NCBI RefSeq assembly: GCF_013371085.1
Contig: NZ_JABWCV010000014.1
Coordinates: 1 to 64,000 of the forward strand
DNA: 64,000 nt
Origin: Vreelandella maris
GTDB lineage: Bacteria > Pseudomonadota > Gammaproteobacteria > Pseudomonadales > Halomonadaceae
Reading direction: 5' to 3'
The notes under the pieces were generated by a model, which was not told the origin of the DNA, ran no database searches, and was given only the letters and a program-made list of their open reading frames with translations. This document shows positions 18,313 to 27,583 of this stretch, piece after piece. The number at the start of each line of letters is the position of its first letter. Positions within the stretch are counted from its first letter, which is position 1. The position numbers and the translations under genes were made by a program.

Positions 18313-19179
18313 TTATTCGCCGTCGGTTAAGCGGGTGTAGGTTTCCGGGCGGCGGTCACGGAAGAACTGCCAGTTGTTGCGCACCTCGCGCACCATGTCT
18401 AAATCGATCTCGTGTACCAGCAGCTCGTCTTCCGTTTCGCTGGCCTGGGCTTCGATTTTGCCGCGTGGGTTAACGATGTAGCTGGAGCCGTAAAAGTCGC
18501 CGATATTCCAAGGCACTTCGCTGCCCACGCGGTTGATGGCAGCGATAAAGCAGCCGTTAGCGGCGGCCGAGGCGGGTTGTTCAAGCTCCCATAAATATTG
18601 GGATAGCCCGGCCACAGTCGCGGAGGGGTTGAAGATGACTTCGGCACCGTTAAGGGCCAGTGCTCGCCAGCCTTCAGGGAAGTGGCGGTCGTAGCAGATA
18701 TACACGCCGATCTTGCCGTAGGCGGTATCGAACACCGGCCAGTTAGATTGGCCAGGCTTAAAGAAGAATTTTTCCCAAAAGCCAGCCACTTGGGGAATGT
18801 GTGTTTTGTGGTATTTGCCCAGATAGCTACCATCAGCGTCGAATACCGCTGCCGTGTTGTAGTAAACGCCGGTCTCGGTCTCTTCATAGATAGGGACGAT
18901 GATCACCATGCGGTGCTCAGCCGCGAGCTTCTGCATCATCTGGCAGGTGGGGCCTTCCGGCACCCGCTCGGCAGCGGCGTACCATTTGCTGTCCTGGCTG
19001 GGGCAAAAGTAGGGTTGGTTGAATACTTCCTGGAAGCACAGTACTTGCACACCTTGTTCAGCGGCTTGTTTTATCAGCGGCAGATGCGCTTCGTTCATCG
19101 CGTCTCGAATAGCGGCGGGTTCCAGTTCGGTACTGGTTTTCAGGCCCATTTGAATCAGGCCGATTTTCATCTTCTGCAT
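18313..19179 (-). CDS. Beta-ureidopropionase / N-carbamoyl-beta-alanine amidohydrolase (nitrilase superfamily)
   Basis: Carbon-nitrogen hydrolase of 288 residues that fits the last step of reductive pyrimidine breakdown: N-carbamoyl-beta-alanine to beta-alanine, CO2 and ammonia. The nitrilase catalytic triad is visible: E51 in CFQEVFNQPYF, K125 in KYHKTHIP, and C162 in YICYDRHFPEGWRAL. The family also includes N-carbamoylputrescine and D-carbamoyl amidases, so the assignment rests on operon position at the head of the hydA-preT-preA operon. GAGAGGG precedes the ATG. An inverted repeat about 80 bases upstream may be its operator. Confidence 0.85.
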   Translation of the reverse strand: MQKMKIGLIQMGLKTSTELEPAAIRDAMNEAHLPLIKQAAEQGVQVLCFQEVFNQPYFCPSQDSKWYAAAERVPEGPTCQMMQKLAAEHRMVIIVPIYEETETGVYYNTAAVFDADGSYLGKYHKTHIPQVAGFWEKFFFKPGQSNWPVFDTAYGKIGVYICYDRHFPEGWRALALNGAEVIFNPSATVAGLSQYLWELEQPASAAANGCFIAAINRVGSEVPWNIGDFYGSSYIVNPRGKIEAQASETEDELLVHEIDLDMVREVRNNWQFFRDRRPETYTRLTDGE

Positions 19180-19799
19180 ACAAAGCCCTCTCGTGTCATA
19201 CGCACCAACCGTCTGCTAACGCATAACGGTGATTAACGGTCAGGTAAAACCATGTATTGCTAATATGGATTAGCAAATACGGCGGTCGCTTGGCGTGTAG
19301 TGACATCGGCTTAAAGCCAAATGTTTATTGTTATGAGTAAAAGTTGTCATATTTGACAGCTTTTTGAACATAGACCTTTACGTAGTCACTTTTCAAGGTT
19401 TTTTTATGGGGTGTGCGGCTATGTATTAACCAATTGATTTTATTTGTTTTTATTTTTTATGTGATCTTTTTTTGCTAATTTAGTGAGTGTTTGCACATAT
19501 TTGGTGGTTTTTAAATTCTTTTAAAATCAGTGATTTGATTTTTTATTGGCTGGTTTGTGCACTTTTTATGGTGCTTTTATGGTGCAATATTTTTTTAACG
19601 AACTAAGGTTTTTAGTGGGTTTGCTATACATTGGCGAAAACAATAACAAGCGCGTAGTTAGTGACTGCCTATCTGTCGATCAAGTCAGCTTTTTGTTCAA
19701 TAAGTTAACGATCCTGTCTTCAGTTTAGGCATGCTTATTGCTGCGACAAAAGCTGAACCCGTACATGCGGTCGGCAATGTCGCTGCTGAGGAGAATAAA
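19180..19799. other. AT-rich 620-bp divergent intergenic region
   Basis: This gap separates the pyrimidine operon from the NCS1 permease. It is much more AT-rich than its surroundings, with many T runs at 19380-19600, and has no convincing gene; a 60-codon frame at 19546-19728 has no recognisable features. It holds an inverted repeat at 19257-19276 and a GAGGAG ribosome site for the permease near 19790. Divergent promoters are expected here but no hexamers stand out. Confidence 0.6.
19257..19276. promoter_or_regulatory. Inverted repeat TTGCTAAT-N4-ATTAGCAA
   Basis: A perfect 8-bp inverted repeat with a 4-base spacer, 77-97 bases upstream of the beta-ureidopropionase start. Its symmetry and place suggest a regulator site for the pyrimidine operon, perhaps for the nearby LysR protein. 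The binding protein is unknown. Confidence 0.5.
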
Positions 19800-21317
19800 A
19801 TGACTGGCTCAAGAACCCAGATGGTAGACAGAGAGGGGTTGATTGAACTTAATGTTGGTGAGGACGTGCGCAATAGTCCCCGCTTCAATAAAGATATTGC
19901 ACCTACCCAGGCAAGTGAGCGTACCTGGAGTAAGTGGAATATCGCGGCACTATGGGTGGGGATGTCGATCTGCGTGCCCACGTATACGCTGGGTGGGGTG
20001 CTAACCGCCTACTTCGGCTTGAGCGTGGGTGAGGCGCTCTTTGCCATCTTGCTCGCCAACGTGATCGTACTGATTCCACTGACGCTGAATGCCTTTCCCG
20101 GTACTAAGTTCGGGATTCCTTTTCCGGTGGTATTGCGCTCATCCTTCGGTATTTTGGGCTCGAATGTGCCGTGCCTAGTACGCGCGCTGGTGGGCTGCGG
20201 CTGGTTCGGTATTCAAACCATGTTTGGCGGCTTGGCCATTCACCTGCTGTTGTCGGAGCTAATTCCCGCCTGGGCTGCTTTGGGTGGCGTGGGGGAAGTG
20301 ATCGGCTTTTTTGTTTTCGGCGCGATGAACCTGTATGTGGTCATTCGCGGAGCGGAGTCGATTAAGTGGCTGGAAACGCTGGCTGCACCGCTGCTGTTGG
20401 CCGTAGGCGTTGGCCTGATGATGTGGGCGTGGCCGCATATGTCGATGACCGAGCTGCTGGCTCAACCGCCATCGCGCCCTGAGGGGGCTTCCGTTTATGG
20501 TTATTTCTTTGCCGGTTTGACCGCCATGGTGGGTTTTTGGGCGACTCTCTCACTAAATATTCCTGACTTCAGCCGCTTTGCCAAAAGCCAAAAAGATCAA
20601 ATTGCAGGCCAAATTATTGGTCTACCGCTGACGATGTTCTTCTTTGCTGCCCTTGGGGTCGTGCTAACCGCTGCGTCTGAATCGCTAGTAGGGCAAACCG
20701 TTGCAGATCCGGTGAGGTTAATCGGTTATATCGACAGCCCCTTCTGGGTCATTATGGCGATGTTATTGATCATTATTGCCACTATTTCGACCAACACCGC
20801 TTCTAATATCGTCTCCCCTACCAATGATTTTCAGAACATAGCGCCAAAAGTGATCAATCAGACGCGTGGCGTGCTGATAACCGGTGCGGTGGGAGTGCTG
20901 CTGATGGGCTATGACCTGTTACAGAAGGCGGGCATCATTCCTCCTGGAGTGTCTCTTGAGCAGATGTACTCCAATTGGCTGCTGGGTTACTCCAGTCTGT
21001 TAGGCCCCATTGCGGGCATTATGGCGGTGGACTACTTCCTGATTAAAAAGCAGCGCCTGGATGTGCCCAGCCTGTACCTGGATAGTCACGCCTATCCCGC
21101 GGTCAACATGGCCGGTTTTATCGCTTTCGGGGTTCCTGTCGTACTGACCTTACTGTCACTGTTAACCGGCACGATGAACTGGTTCTATGACTACGGCTGG
21201 TTCACTGGCTCCGCGCTGGGGGCGATTGTTTACTACGTCGCAAGCCAGGTATTGGCGTCATCTCCAAAGGCGGGGCCTGCGCCAGTGATGGCCAGCGAGG
21301 TGACAGAGCAATCCTGA
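19800..21317 (+). CDS. NCS1 family nucleobase/hydantoin permease
   Basis: A 505-residue inner-membrane transporter of the Mhp1/uracil-allantoin type, with about 12 membrane helices. It shows NCS1 features: SKWNIAALWVGMSICVPTY at helix 1, QTMFGG, and SNIVSPTNDFQNIAP in helix 8-9. Cytosol-facing ends are polar. Its place divergent from the pyrimidine-degrading operon suggests uptake of uracil, thymine or a dihydropyrimidine/hydantoin. The ATG at 19800 with GAGGAG seven bases upstream is preferred to the TTG/ATG region at 19731. It converges with the LysR gene across a hairpin. Confidence 0.88.
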   Translation: MTGSRTQMVDREGLIELNVGEDVRNSPRFNKDIAPTQASERTWSKWNIAALWVGMSICVPTYTLGGVLTAYFGLSVGEALFAILLANVIVLIPLTLNAFPGTKFGIPFPVVLRSSFGILGSNVPCLVRALVGCGWFGIQTMFGGLAIHLLLSELIPAWAALGGVGEVIGFFVFGAMNLYVVIRGAESIKWLETLAAPLLLAVGVGLMMWAWPHMSMTELLAQPPSRPEGASVYGYFFAGLTAMVGFWATLSLNIPDFSRFAKSQKDQIAGQIIGLPLTMFFFAALGVVLTAASESLVGQTVADPVRLIGYIDSPFWVIMAMLLIIIATISTNTASNIVSPTNDFQNIAPKVINQTRGVLITGAVGVLLMGYDLLQKAGIIPPGVSLEQMYSNWLLGYSSLLGPIAGIMAVDYFLIKKQRLDVPSLYLDSHAYPAVNMAGFIAFGVPVVLTLLSLLTGTMNWFYDYGWFTGSALGAIVYYVASQVLASSPKAGPAPVMASEVTEQS

Positions 21318-21342
21318 TCGGCTGTCGATGATAGTGGCTGTA

Positions 21343-21375
21343 TGACAAAGCTCGGCAATTAGCCGAGCTTTGTCA
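21343..21375. terminator. 14-bp perfect hairpin between convergent genes
   Basis: TGACAAAGCTCGGC (21343-21356) and its exact complement (21362-21375) flank a 5-base AATTA loop between the NCS1 permease and LysR stops. It probably ends transcription from both sides. No long T run follows. Confidence 0.65.
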
Positions 21376-21378
21376 GGC

Positions 21379-22284
21379 TTAGTCTCCCCCACTGATAAAC
21401 CCCAAAAACGCATCCACCACGCGATTGGGGCGGCGGTCATGGCGGGTAATCAGTACAAACGGGATGCGGTAGTGCTGAGTAGCGGTGTGAAGCGCGCGCA
21501 TCTTGCCTGCTGCCACCCACTGCTCGGCGACATGTTCGGGTAGAAAGCCCATAAAGCGTCCGGTCAAAATCAGAAAGGCGGCCCCTTCTCGGTCCGAGGC
21601 AGAAGCCTGTAGGTTGAGTGCTTCGTGGGCTTGGCGTGCAGCATCAGGTAGTGGGTAGCGCGGGCGAATCGCCGGGTGGCTGGCGATTTGTGCAAGGCTC
21701 AATGCCTCATCGGGCACGCTGAACAGTGGATGTTCGGCGGAGCAGTATAAGTAAGAGGGTTCGTCGTACAACAGCCGCGTTTCTAAACTGGTGGGCAAAT
21801 TCACCGCAGGCACTACCCCCACATGCAGGTGACCATCCATCACGCCGCGAATCACCGCGTCCGATGGCTCCATATGAATATGGACCGTTACCTCGTGATG
21901 AGGGGCGGTGAGTGCTGCCAACGCATGGGTCACATCCATGGCGGGTAGCGTGACGAGGTTATCGGTAATACCGATATTCAATTCGCCTTTGATAGTGTGA
22001 TGCAGCGCGTTAACGTCGCTTTTAAAGGTCTCCAGCGCCGTAAGCAGTGTTAGCCCTGCCTGATAAATCTCTTTCCCCTCTTCTGTTAGGCTGAATCCGC
22101 CGCGTCCTCGCTGACAGAGGGAAAACCCCAGCCGTCCCTCCAGGTCGTTCATATGCTGGCTAATGGCCGAGCGACTAATCCCCAAGGTGGTTTCCGAAGC
22201 GGTAAAACCGCCGCACTCAACGACCGTCTTAAAAATGCGGATCAGGCGTATTTCGTAGTCGCTCATTTGGCCTAGTGATGCCAT
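21379..22284 (-). CDS. LysR family transcriptional regulator
   Basis: A 301-residue LysR-type regulator. The N-terminal winged HTH (about residues 8-67) shows IFKTVVECGGFTASETTLG and SRSAISQHMNDLEGRLGFSL, and a two-lobed effector-binding domain follows. The frame extends upstream to 22509 but family length and alignment favour the ATG at 22284, with a weak AAGAG site; 22266 is an alternative. It converges with the NCS1 permease and is the only regulator near the pyrimidine genes, so it may control them. It is divergent from the GGDEF-EAL gene, with an FNR-type box between. Confidence 0.85.
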   Translation of the reverse strand: MASLGQMSDYEIRLIRIFKTVVECGGFTASETTLGISRSAISQHMNDLEGRLGFSLCQRGRGGFSLTEEGKEIYQAGLTLLTALETFKSDVNALHHTIKGELNIGITDNLVTLPAMDVTHALAALTAPHHEVTVHIHMEPSDAVIRGVMDGHLHVGVVPAVNLPTSLETRLLYDEPSYLYCSAEHPLFSVPDEALSLAQIASHPAIRPRYPLPDAARQAHEALNLQASASDREGAAFLILTGRFMGFLPEHVAEQWVAAGKMRALHTATQHYRIPFVLITRHDRRPNRVVDAFLGFISGGD

Positions 22285-22341
22285 AGCTGTCTCTTGATCA
22301 GGAAAAAGGGGTTTTTTTGCTGCATTGCGTTTAACAAAAAA

Positions 22342-22355
22342 TTGATATACATCAA
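22342..22355. promoter_or_regulatory. FNR/Anr box
   Basis: TTGATATACATCAA matches the FNR/Anr consensus TTGAT-N4-ATCAA at every defined base. It is centred 64 bases before the LysR start and about 126 before the GGDEF-EAL start, so it could act on either gene. Oxygen-responsive control is inferred from the match alone. Confidence 0.6.
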
Positions 22356-22474
22356 AAAAGCGAAGCGTCACTATCTGGCATTGCGCCCATAAAGTCGCGG
22401 TGGTGTATCTTCCACTGTTATTTTTACACTGTATCAGGTGCGCTTGCGCGACACTTGAATAAGGCCAATATTTG

Positions 22475-25400
22475 ATGCGCTCCTCTCGCAGTGATGAGTT
22501 AGCCCACAAAACTCAAGCAGTGCCGATGTATCGCCGACAGCAGCGGCAAGCCATCGTCATATTTGCGTTGGCTCTGTGCGTCATGTTGCTGCTATTCGGT
22601 TGGTTATTGGAAGGGCAGTACCAGCAAGAGATACGCTCGGCTGAGTCTCGAGCCATTTCGCGTTCGAATGTAGTGGCCGAGTGGGCAAAGGGTATGCTGG
22701 GGCAGAGTGGGCAGGCACTTTTTACCTTGGCGGAGCGAGTGGAGAGTGTCGGAGGGGCGGGCCTCAATAATACGGCGAGCATACAGTATGCTTTAGAAAG
22801 TTTGACTGGCTATATGCCACTAATTGATGAGCTTGGCGTTCTCAATGCCCAAGGGCGTGTCTGGGTAAGTAGTAGCAATAACCGGCATGCGGGTCTTGAT
22901 ATTAGTGAGTCTGATTTTTTTCGCTCTTTCCAGCAAGGCAAGCAGCAAGAGCTGGTCACGCCGCTTTACTGGTCATCACAGAACCAGCAGTTCTACCTCT
23001 ATCACGCTCGGCGGGTGAATGATGCAAGCGGTAATTTTAACGGTTTGGTGGTTGCTCGGCTGGTGCCGCAGACCCTGATCGAAGCGCTGCAGCAAATGCG
23101 CGTCTATGACGGCGAAAGCATGGCCTTGATAGACGCCAACCTCAAGTTAATTGCCCGCCATCCCATGCCCACAAACGGCGCTACCGTGGGCAGGCAAATT
23201 GAAGATTCTGCTACGCAACAGTGGCTCAAGACGCAAGAAGCGTCACAAACATTTACCGCGCTTTCATCCATTGATGGGCGGGAGCGCCTGTTCCATTTGC
23301 AGCGAGTCAGTCACTACCCGGTACTGGTGGCGGTGGGCGTGGATGTGCAGCGGTTATTAGCAGGTTGGCGCCAACGAACACTGGTGTTAACGGGCGTTAT
23401 GGCGATCATTGCGCTGTTGGGAGCGTGGGGAGTGCGCCACTATTTGAACCGCCTCGCACTCTCTTATCAGTTGCAGACCCGTGAGATGCGGCTGGATGCG
23501 CTGATTAACTCCCTACAAGACCTGATTTTTGTATTTGATGGTGAGGGTCGGTTTCGCTTTATCCATGCCATCGAAAAGGACAAGCTACTCTTGGGTAGCC
23601 AGCAAGCGCTAGGATTGCACTATCAGCAGGTGTTGCCCCCCGCGTTGGCAAACACCTTTGACGCCATCTTTCATCAAGTTCAGCAAACCCGTCAGGTGGC
23701 GACGTTTGAATACCCGCTGATGCTAGGCCAACAGCAACGTTACTTTCATGCCACTGTTAGCCCCTTGGCAAGCAAAACAAAATACTTTGAAGGAGTGCTT
23801 TCTGTGACCCGCGATATTACCGACGCGAAGCAAGCCGAGGTTGAACTGCAAATCGCCGCTGCTGCATTCCAGGCGCATTTAGGCATTATGGTGACCGATG
23901 CGCGGGGCAATATCCTGAAGGTTAATGATACTTTTAAGCGTATTACCGGTTACAGCGATGAGGAGATGATTGGCAAAAACCCGCGTATGTTTAGTTCCGG
24001 CCACCATAACGCTGCGTTTTATCGTCGGCTGTGGCGTAGCGTTATGGCAACGGGTAACTGGGAAGGGGAGATCTGGAATCAGCGCAAAAACGGCGAGCTG
24101 TTTCCTGAATGGCTGACCATTAGCGCTGTGTATGGCCACGGCGGTGAATTGACCCACTACGTGGCGACCATGAGCGATATTAGTGAGCGTAAAGCGGCCG
24201 AGCAGGAGATCCACCAGCTTGCCTTTTATGACCCGTTAACCGGCTTTGCTAACCGTCGACTGTTTATTGATCGTATTGGTACAGCGTTAAAAGAGCTTAA
24301 CCGCCATCAGCGCTGCGGCGCGTTAATCCTGATCGATATTGATAACTTTAATCATGTTAACGATACCCTAGGCCACCATGCGGGCGACCAGCTGTTGCAA
24401 AGTATTGCCCGGCGCTTTGGGCGAATGCTGCGAGATACCGACACCTTGGCAAGGTTGGGAAGCGACGAGTTTGCGGTGCTGATTGAAGGGATTGATGGTA
24501 GCCCACGGCAAACTCAGCAACTGGCTGAACATATCGCGTATAAGCTGCTGGCGGCGCTGGATGAGCCGATCAGCGTGGGGGAAGAGAGTGCGTTAGTCAC
24601 CGCTAGCGTAGGTATTACGATCATCGCAGATAGCCAGCGCAGCGCAGACGACTATCTTCAACAGGGAGATATGGCACTTTCTCAAGCGAAAGCCAGCGGC
24701 CGACGAGCAGTGCGCTTTTTTGACCCTTCCATGCAGGCAAAACTGCTAGCTAAGGTAAAACTAGAGTCGGAGCTTCGCCAAGCGCTTGAGCATCAGCAAT
24801 GGCGGCTGCATTACCAACCTCAGGTTGATCGTCTGGGTAGATTAATAGGCGTTGAAGCCCTACTGCGCTGGCAGCACCCTGAGCGTGGGTTAGTCTCGCC
24901 GGGCGAGTTTATACCGCTGCTAGAGAGCACAGGGCTGATTAATGATGTCGGAGAGTGGGTGCTGGAAGAGGCTTGCCAGCAGTTAGCCCAGTGGGCAGGT
25001 TCGCCGCTGCTGAATAGGCTCACGATTTCGGTGAACATCAGCCCACTACAATTCCGCGAGAACAACTTTCTGCAGCGGGTCGAGCAGGTATTTCAGCGCA
25101 CTCAAGCGCCGCTAGAGCAGCTGAAATTAGAAGTCACTGAAACTCTGTTTGTAGAGGCGCGTGACGATGCACGCGATAAAATGCTCAGTCTAAAAGCCTT
25201 GGGCGTTCGTTTCTCGCTGGACGACTTCGGCACCGGCTACTCGTCGCTGGCTTACTTGGCCCAACTGCCGTTGGACCAGCTGAAAATTGACCAATCCTTT
25301 GTGCAGCAAGTGCTAGAGAGCAAAGCAAACGCGGCGATTGTGGAAAGTACCATTGCCCTGGCGAAGAGCTTAAACCTGGATGTGATTGCCGAGGGGGTGG

Positions 25401-25525
25401 AAGTGGAAGCGCAGCAGGCGTGGCTGATGGCCCATGGCTGTCACGCCTTTCAGGGCTATCTGTTCGGACGGCCGGTGTCCGTTAATGACATTGAAGCAGC
25501 CGTGCTAGCTCAGTCCTACGCTTGA
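22475..25525 (+). CDS. Membrane sensor c-di-GMP protein: dCACHE-like sensor, two PAS, GGDEF, EAL
   Basis: A 1016-residue inner-membrane sensor. Order: short cytosolic tail, membrane helix (about 26-42), periplasmic sensor (about 45-300, dCACHE-like), second helix (about 305-322), two PAS domains (about 340-455 and 460-580), GGDEF (about 585-745) and EAL (about 760-1010). The GGDEF site reads GSDEF rather than GGDEF, although an RxxD inhibitory-type site lies five residues before it, so cyclase activity is doubtful. The EAL half keeps EALLRW, DDFGTGYSS and VIAEGVE, so phosphodiesterase activity is likely. The ATG at 22475 is chosen. Its 3' end overlaps the convergent GTPase gene by 21 bp. Confidence 0.9.
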   Translation: MRSSRSDELAHKTQAVPMYRRQQRQAIVIFALALCVMLLLFGWLLEGQYQQEIRSAESRAISRSNVVAEWAKGMLGQSGQALFTLAERVESVGGAGLNNTASIQYALESLTGYMPLIDELGVLNAQGRVWVSSSNNRHAGLDISESDFFRSFQQGKQQELVTPLYWSSQNQQFYLYHARRVNDASGNFNGLVVARLVPQTLIEALQQMRVYDGESMALIDANLKLIARHPMPTNGATVGRQIEDSATQQWLKTQEASQTFTALSSIDGRERLFHLQRVSHYPVLVAVGVDVQRLLAGWRQRTLVLTGVMAIIALLGAWGVRHYLNRLALSYQLQTREMRLDALINSLQDLIFVFDGEGRFRFIHAIEKDKLLLGSQQALGLHYQQVLPPALANTFDAIFHQVQQTRQVATFEYPLMLGQQQRYFHATVSPLASKTKYFEGVLSVTRDITDAKQAEVELQIAAAAFQAHLGIMVTDARGNILKVNDTFKRITGYSDEEMIGKNPRMFSSGHHNAAFYRRLWRSVMATGNWEGEIWNQRKNGELFPEWLTISAVYGHGGELTHYVATMSDISERKAAEQEIHQLAFYDPLTGFANRRLFIDRIGTALKELNRHQRCGALILIDIDNFNHVNDTLGHHAGDQLLQSIARRFGRMLRDTDTLARLGSDEFAVLIEGIDGSPRQTQQLAEHIAYKLLAALDEPISVGEESALVTASVGITIIADSQRSADDYLQQGDMALSQAKASGRRAVRFFDPSMQAKLLAKVKLESELRQALEHQQWRLHYQPQVDRLGRLIGVEALLRWQHPERGLVSPGEFIPLLESTGLINDVGEWVLEEACQQLAQWAGSPLLNRLTISVNISPLQFRENNFLQRVEQVFQRTQAPLEQLKLEVTETLFVEARDDARDKMLSLKALGVRFSLDDFGTGYSSLAYLAQLPLDQLKIDQSFVQQVLESKANAAIVESTIALAKSLNLDVIAEGVEVEAQQAWLMAHGCHAFQGYLFGRPVSVNDIEAAVLAQSYA

Positions 25526-26533
25526 GGCATGCAGCTTGATGAGTAACGCCGCGATCAGCGCGGCGTGCTCAAAGCTCTCGGGGGTAATCACCTCAAGCCG
25601 CGAGTCCTGCCGCCAAGCGCTGCTGGCAACGCTTAGGGCGCCATCCGAGCGGTTGAACCGTTTCCAGCCGTCGGTGGTGTGGAACACTCCCTTTACCCGC
25701 GCCGTAGTGGGCAGCTCGCTAACACAATGGGCAAGATGGTCTAGGTCGAAGCGCTCGGTAGGGTGCCAGCGCAGGCCTGTGCTGGTGTAACCCAGCGCAT
25801 TGGCGGTTTGCTGTTGGGGCTGGCCAGGAGGGGGCGGAAAATCGAAAAAAGCGCCCTCTAGGCTAGGGCTGGCTGCCAGAGCCTGATGCTCGGCAGGCAT
25901 CGCAGGCTGATCTTGTTGGCGCGCCTGGCCGCTGTCCAAGATGAGCGACACCGGCAGCACCCCTTCCTCAACGGTGTACACCCATTTACGGGCAGGCCAT
26001 AGCGTGCCGATAAACTGCTGCGCTTGTTGATGCTGGGCTACGCTTGCCTGCTCGCCCATGGTGATAGCGATGGCGTCGGCCATATTTAGCTGGTCCTGAA
26101 ACGTGTCGTGCTCGCGCACGCGGGCTTCATCTAGGCGGCGGGGATCAAGCGTAGCGATGATATCCTGCACTGCCACCACGTCTTGAAACGCCTCGCCGCG
26201 CAGTAAATCTAATAACCCCGCCGGATGGCCAAGGCCCGATGGCTCGATAATCACCCGATCGGGCTTGCTGCGCGCCAATAAATTGACCAGCGCCGCCTGA
26301 AGCACGAACGCTAGCTGGCAGCATAGGCAGCCGCCGGGCAAGCCTTTCACCACCACATCATCGCGCGCATCAAACATCGCCTGATCAATGCCGATCTGGC
26401 CAAATTCGTTGACCAGAATGGCCCATTTCTCACCCACAGGCTTTTGTTCAATCAGGCTGTGGATAAGCGTGGTTTTGCCGCTACCTAAAAAGCCGGTGAC
26501 GATGTGAACGGGAACGCGTGAAGCGGCTGCCAA
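25505..26533 (-). CDS. G3E family GTPase (CobW/YjiA-like metallochaperone)
   Basis: A 342-residue P-loop GTPase of the G3E group, which includes CobW, YjiA and zinc chaperones. It has Walker A GFLGSGKTT at about residues 14-22, the metal-binding GCLCC motif (GLPGGCLCCQ), and EPSGLGHP in place of the switch region, followed by a CobW C-terminal domain. It is the last gene of the fdhD-mobA-moeA-moaA operon, three bases after moaA. That context suggests a link to molybdenum cofactor or metal delivery, but G3E members usually handle Zn, Co, Ni or Fe, so the metal is unknown. Confidence 0.88.
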   Translation of the reverse strand: MAAASRVPVHIVTGFLGSGKTTLIHSLIEQKPVGEKWAILVNEFGQIGIDQAMFDARDDVVVKGLPGGCLCCQLAFVLQAALVNLLARSKPDRVIIEPSGLGHPAGLLDLLRGEAFQDVVAVQDIIATLDPRRLDEARVREHDTFQDQLNMADAIAITMGEQASVAQHQQAQQFIGTLWPARKWVYTVEEGVLPVSLILDSGQARQQDQPAMPAEHQALAASPSLEGAFFDFPPPPGQPQQQTANALGYTSTGLRWHPTERFDLDHLAHCVSELPTTARVKGVFHTTDGWKRFNRSDGALSVASSAWRQDSRLEVITPESFEHAALIAALLIKLHASSVGLS

Positions 26534-26536
26534 CGG

Positions 26537-27583
26537 TTAACCTCCGGTCATGTTCATAAAGCGCACCACCTGCACGTCGCCATCGGTGGTGAAGTGGTGG
26601 CGTTCGGGCTTAAGCGGTAGGGCGTTAATAATGGCGGTTTTGAGCGCCTGCATATCGCCAGGATGGCGGCGCAATACGGCGCGCAGGTCTACCGAGTGCT
26701 CATTACCCAGGCAGAGCAGCAGGCGTCCTTCTACGGTAACCCGTACGCGATTGCAGCTATCGCAGAAATTATGGCTATGAGGCGAGATAAAGCCCACCCG
26801 ACTGTCGCTGTCGGCCATTTTGAAGTAGCGCGACGGCCCCGGTGTGCTCTCCGTCGTGGGCATCAGCGGGTAGCGTGTTTCGATCAACGCCTGAACGTCG
26901 TCGCTGGAGTAGAAGGTCTCTGCCCGGGAGTGGTCCGACACATCGCCCAGCGGCATCTCTTCGATAAAGCTAATATCGAGGCCTTCCCGGCGGGCAAAAG
27001 TGACCAGTTCGATGACTTCGTCGTCATTACGCCCCTTCAAGATCACCGCGTTAAGCTTGATACGCTTAAAGCCTGCTTCCTGAGCGGCATGAATACCGTC
27101 GATGACTTTGGCTAAATCACCGGTGCGGGTGAGTTGCTTGAAGCGTTCGGCATCCAGCGAATCCAGGCTGATATTTAGCCGTCGTAAACCGCCGGCGTAA
27201 AGCTGCTTGGCGTGTTTGCGCAGGCTGGCGCCGTTGGTGGTCATGGTGAAATCGTTAAGGCCTGGCATCGAGCCGATTTCGTCGACCAACTGGGTGATAT
27301 CACGGCGCACCAGCGGCTCACCCCCGGTCAGGCGAATTTTTTCCACGCCGAGTTCGGTAAAGGCGCGGGCGACCATAGCCAGCTCTTCCAGCGTGAGTAC
27401 CTGGGCGCGGGGCAGGAACGTCATCTCCTCGCTCATGCAGTACACGCAGCGAAAATCGCAGCGATCGGTGACCGAGATACGCACATAGCTAATGCGCCGA
27501 CCAAAGTCGTCGATCAGTTGCTGGTCAGTGTCTGGCTGGGCAGATCGCTGTGGATTAGCGTGTCGTTGCTCGGTCATAGCCAT
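26537..27583 (-). CDS. moaA: GTP 3',8-cyclase (molybdenum cofactor synthesis)
   Basis: Radical SAM enzyme that turns GTP into the precursor of cyclic pyranopterin monophosphate. The 348-residue protein has the N-terminal CxxxCxxC cluster (CDFRCVYC), the SAM-binding TGGEPL motif, a C-terminal second cluster ([11 protein letters not shown] then CLG) and the C-terminal Gly-Gly. Its start overlaps the moeA stop. The partner genes moaC, moaD and moaE are not in this window. Confidence 0.95.
   Translation of the reverse strand: MAMTEQRHANPQRSAQPDTDQQLIDDFGRRISYVRISVTDRCDFRCVYCMSEEMTFLPRAQVLTLEELAMVARAFTELGVEKIRLTGGEPLVRRDITQLVDEIGSMPGLNDFTMTTNGASLRKHAKQLYAGGLRRLNISLDSLDAERFKQLTRTGDLAKVIDGIHAAQEAGFKRIKLNAVILKGRNDDEVIELVTFARREGLDISFIEEMPLGDVSDHSRAETFYSSDDVQALIETRYPLMPTTESTPGPSRYFKMADSDSRVGFISPHSHNFCDSCNRVRVTVEGRLLLCLGNEHSVDLRAVLRRHPGDMQALKTAIINALPLKPERHHFTTDGDVQVVRFMNMTGG

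Noticed and set aside
19545..19565. A TTGGCTGGTTTGTGCAC stretch that looks like a sigma-54 promoter for the NCS1 permease
   Set aside because: The distance between GG and GC is one base too short for RpoN, which does not tolerate this. The codB site is far better.
19546..19728. Open frame of 60 codons in the AT-rich divergent region
   Set aside because: Hydrophobic but without a clear ribosome site or family match, in AT-rich DNA where random frames start and stop. I treat it as intergenic.
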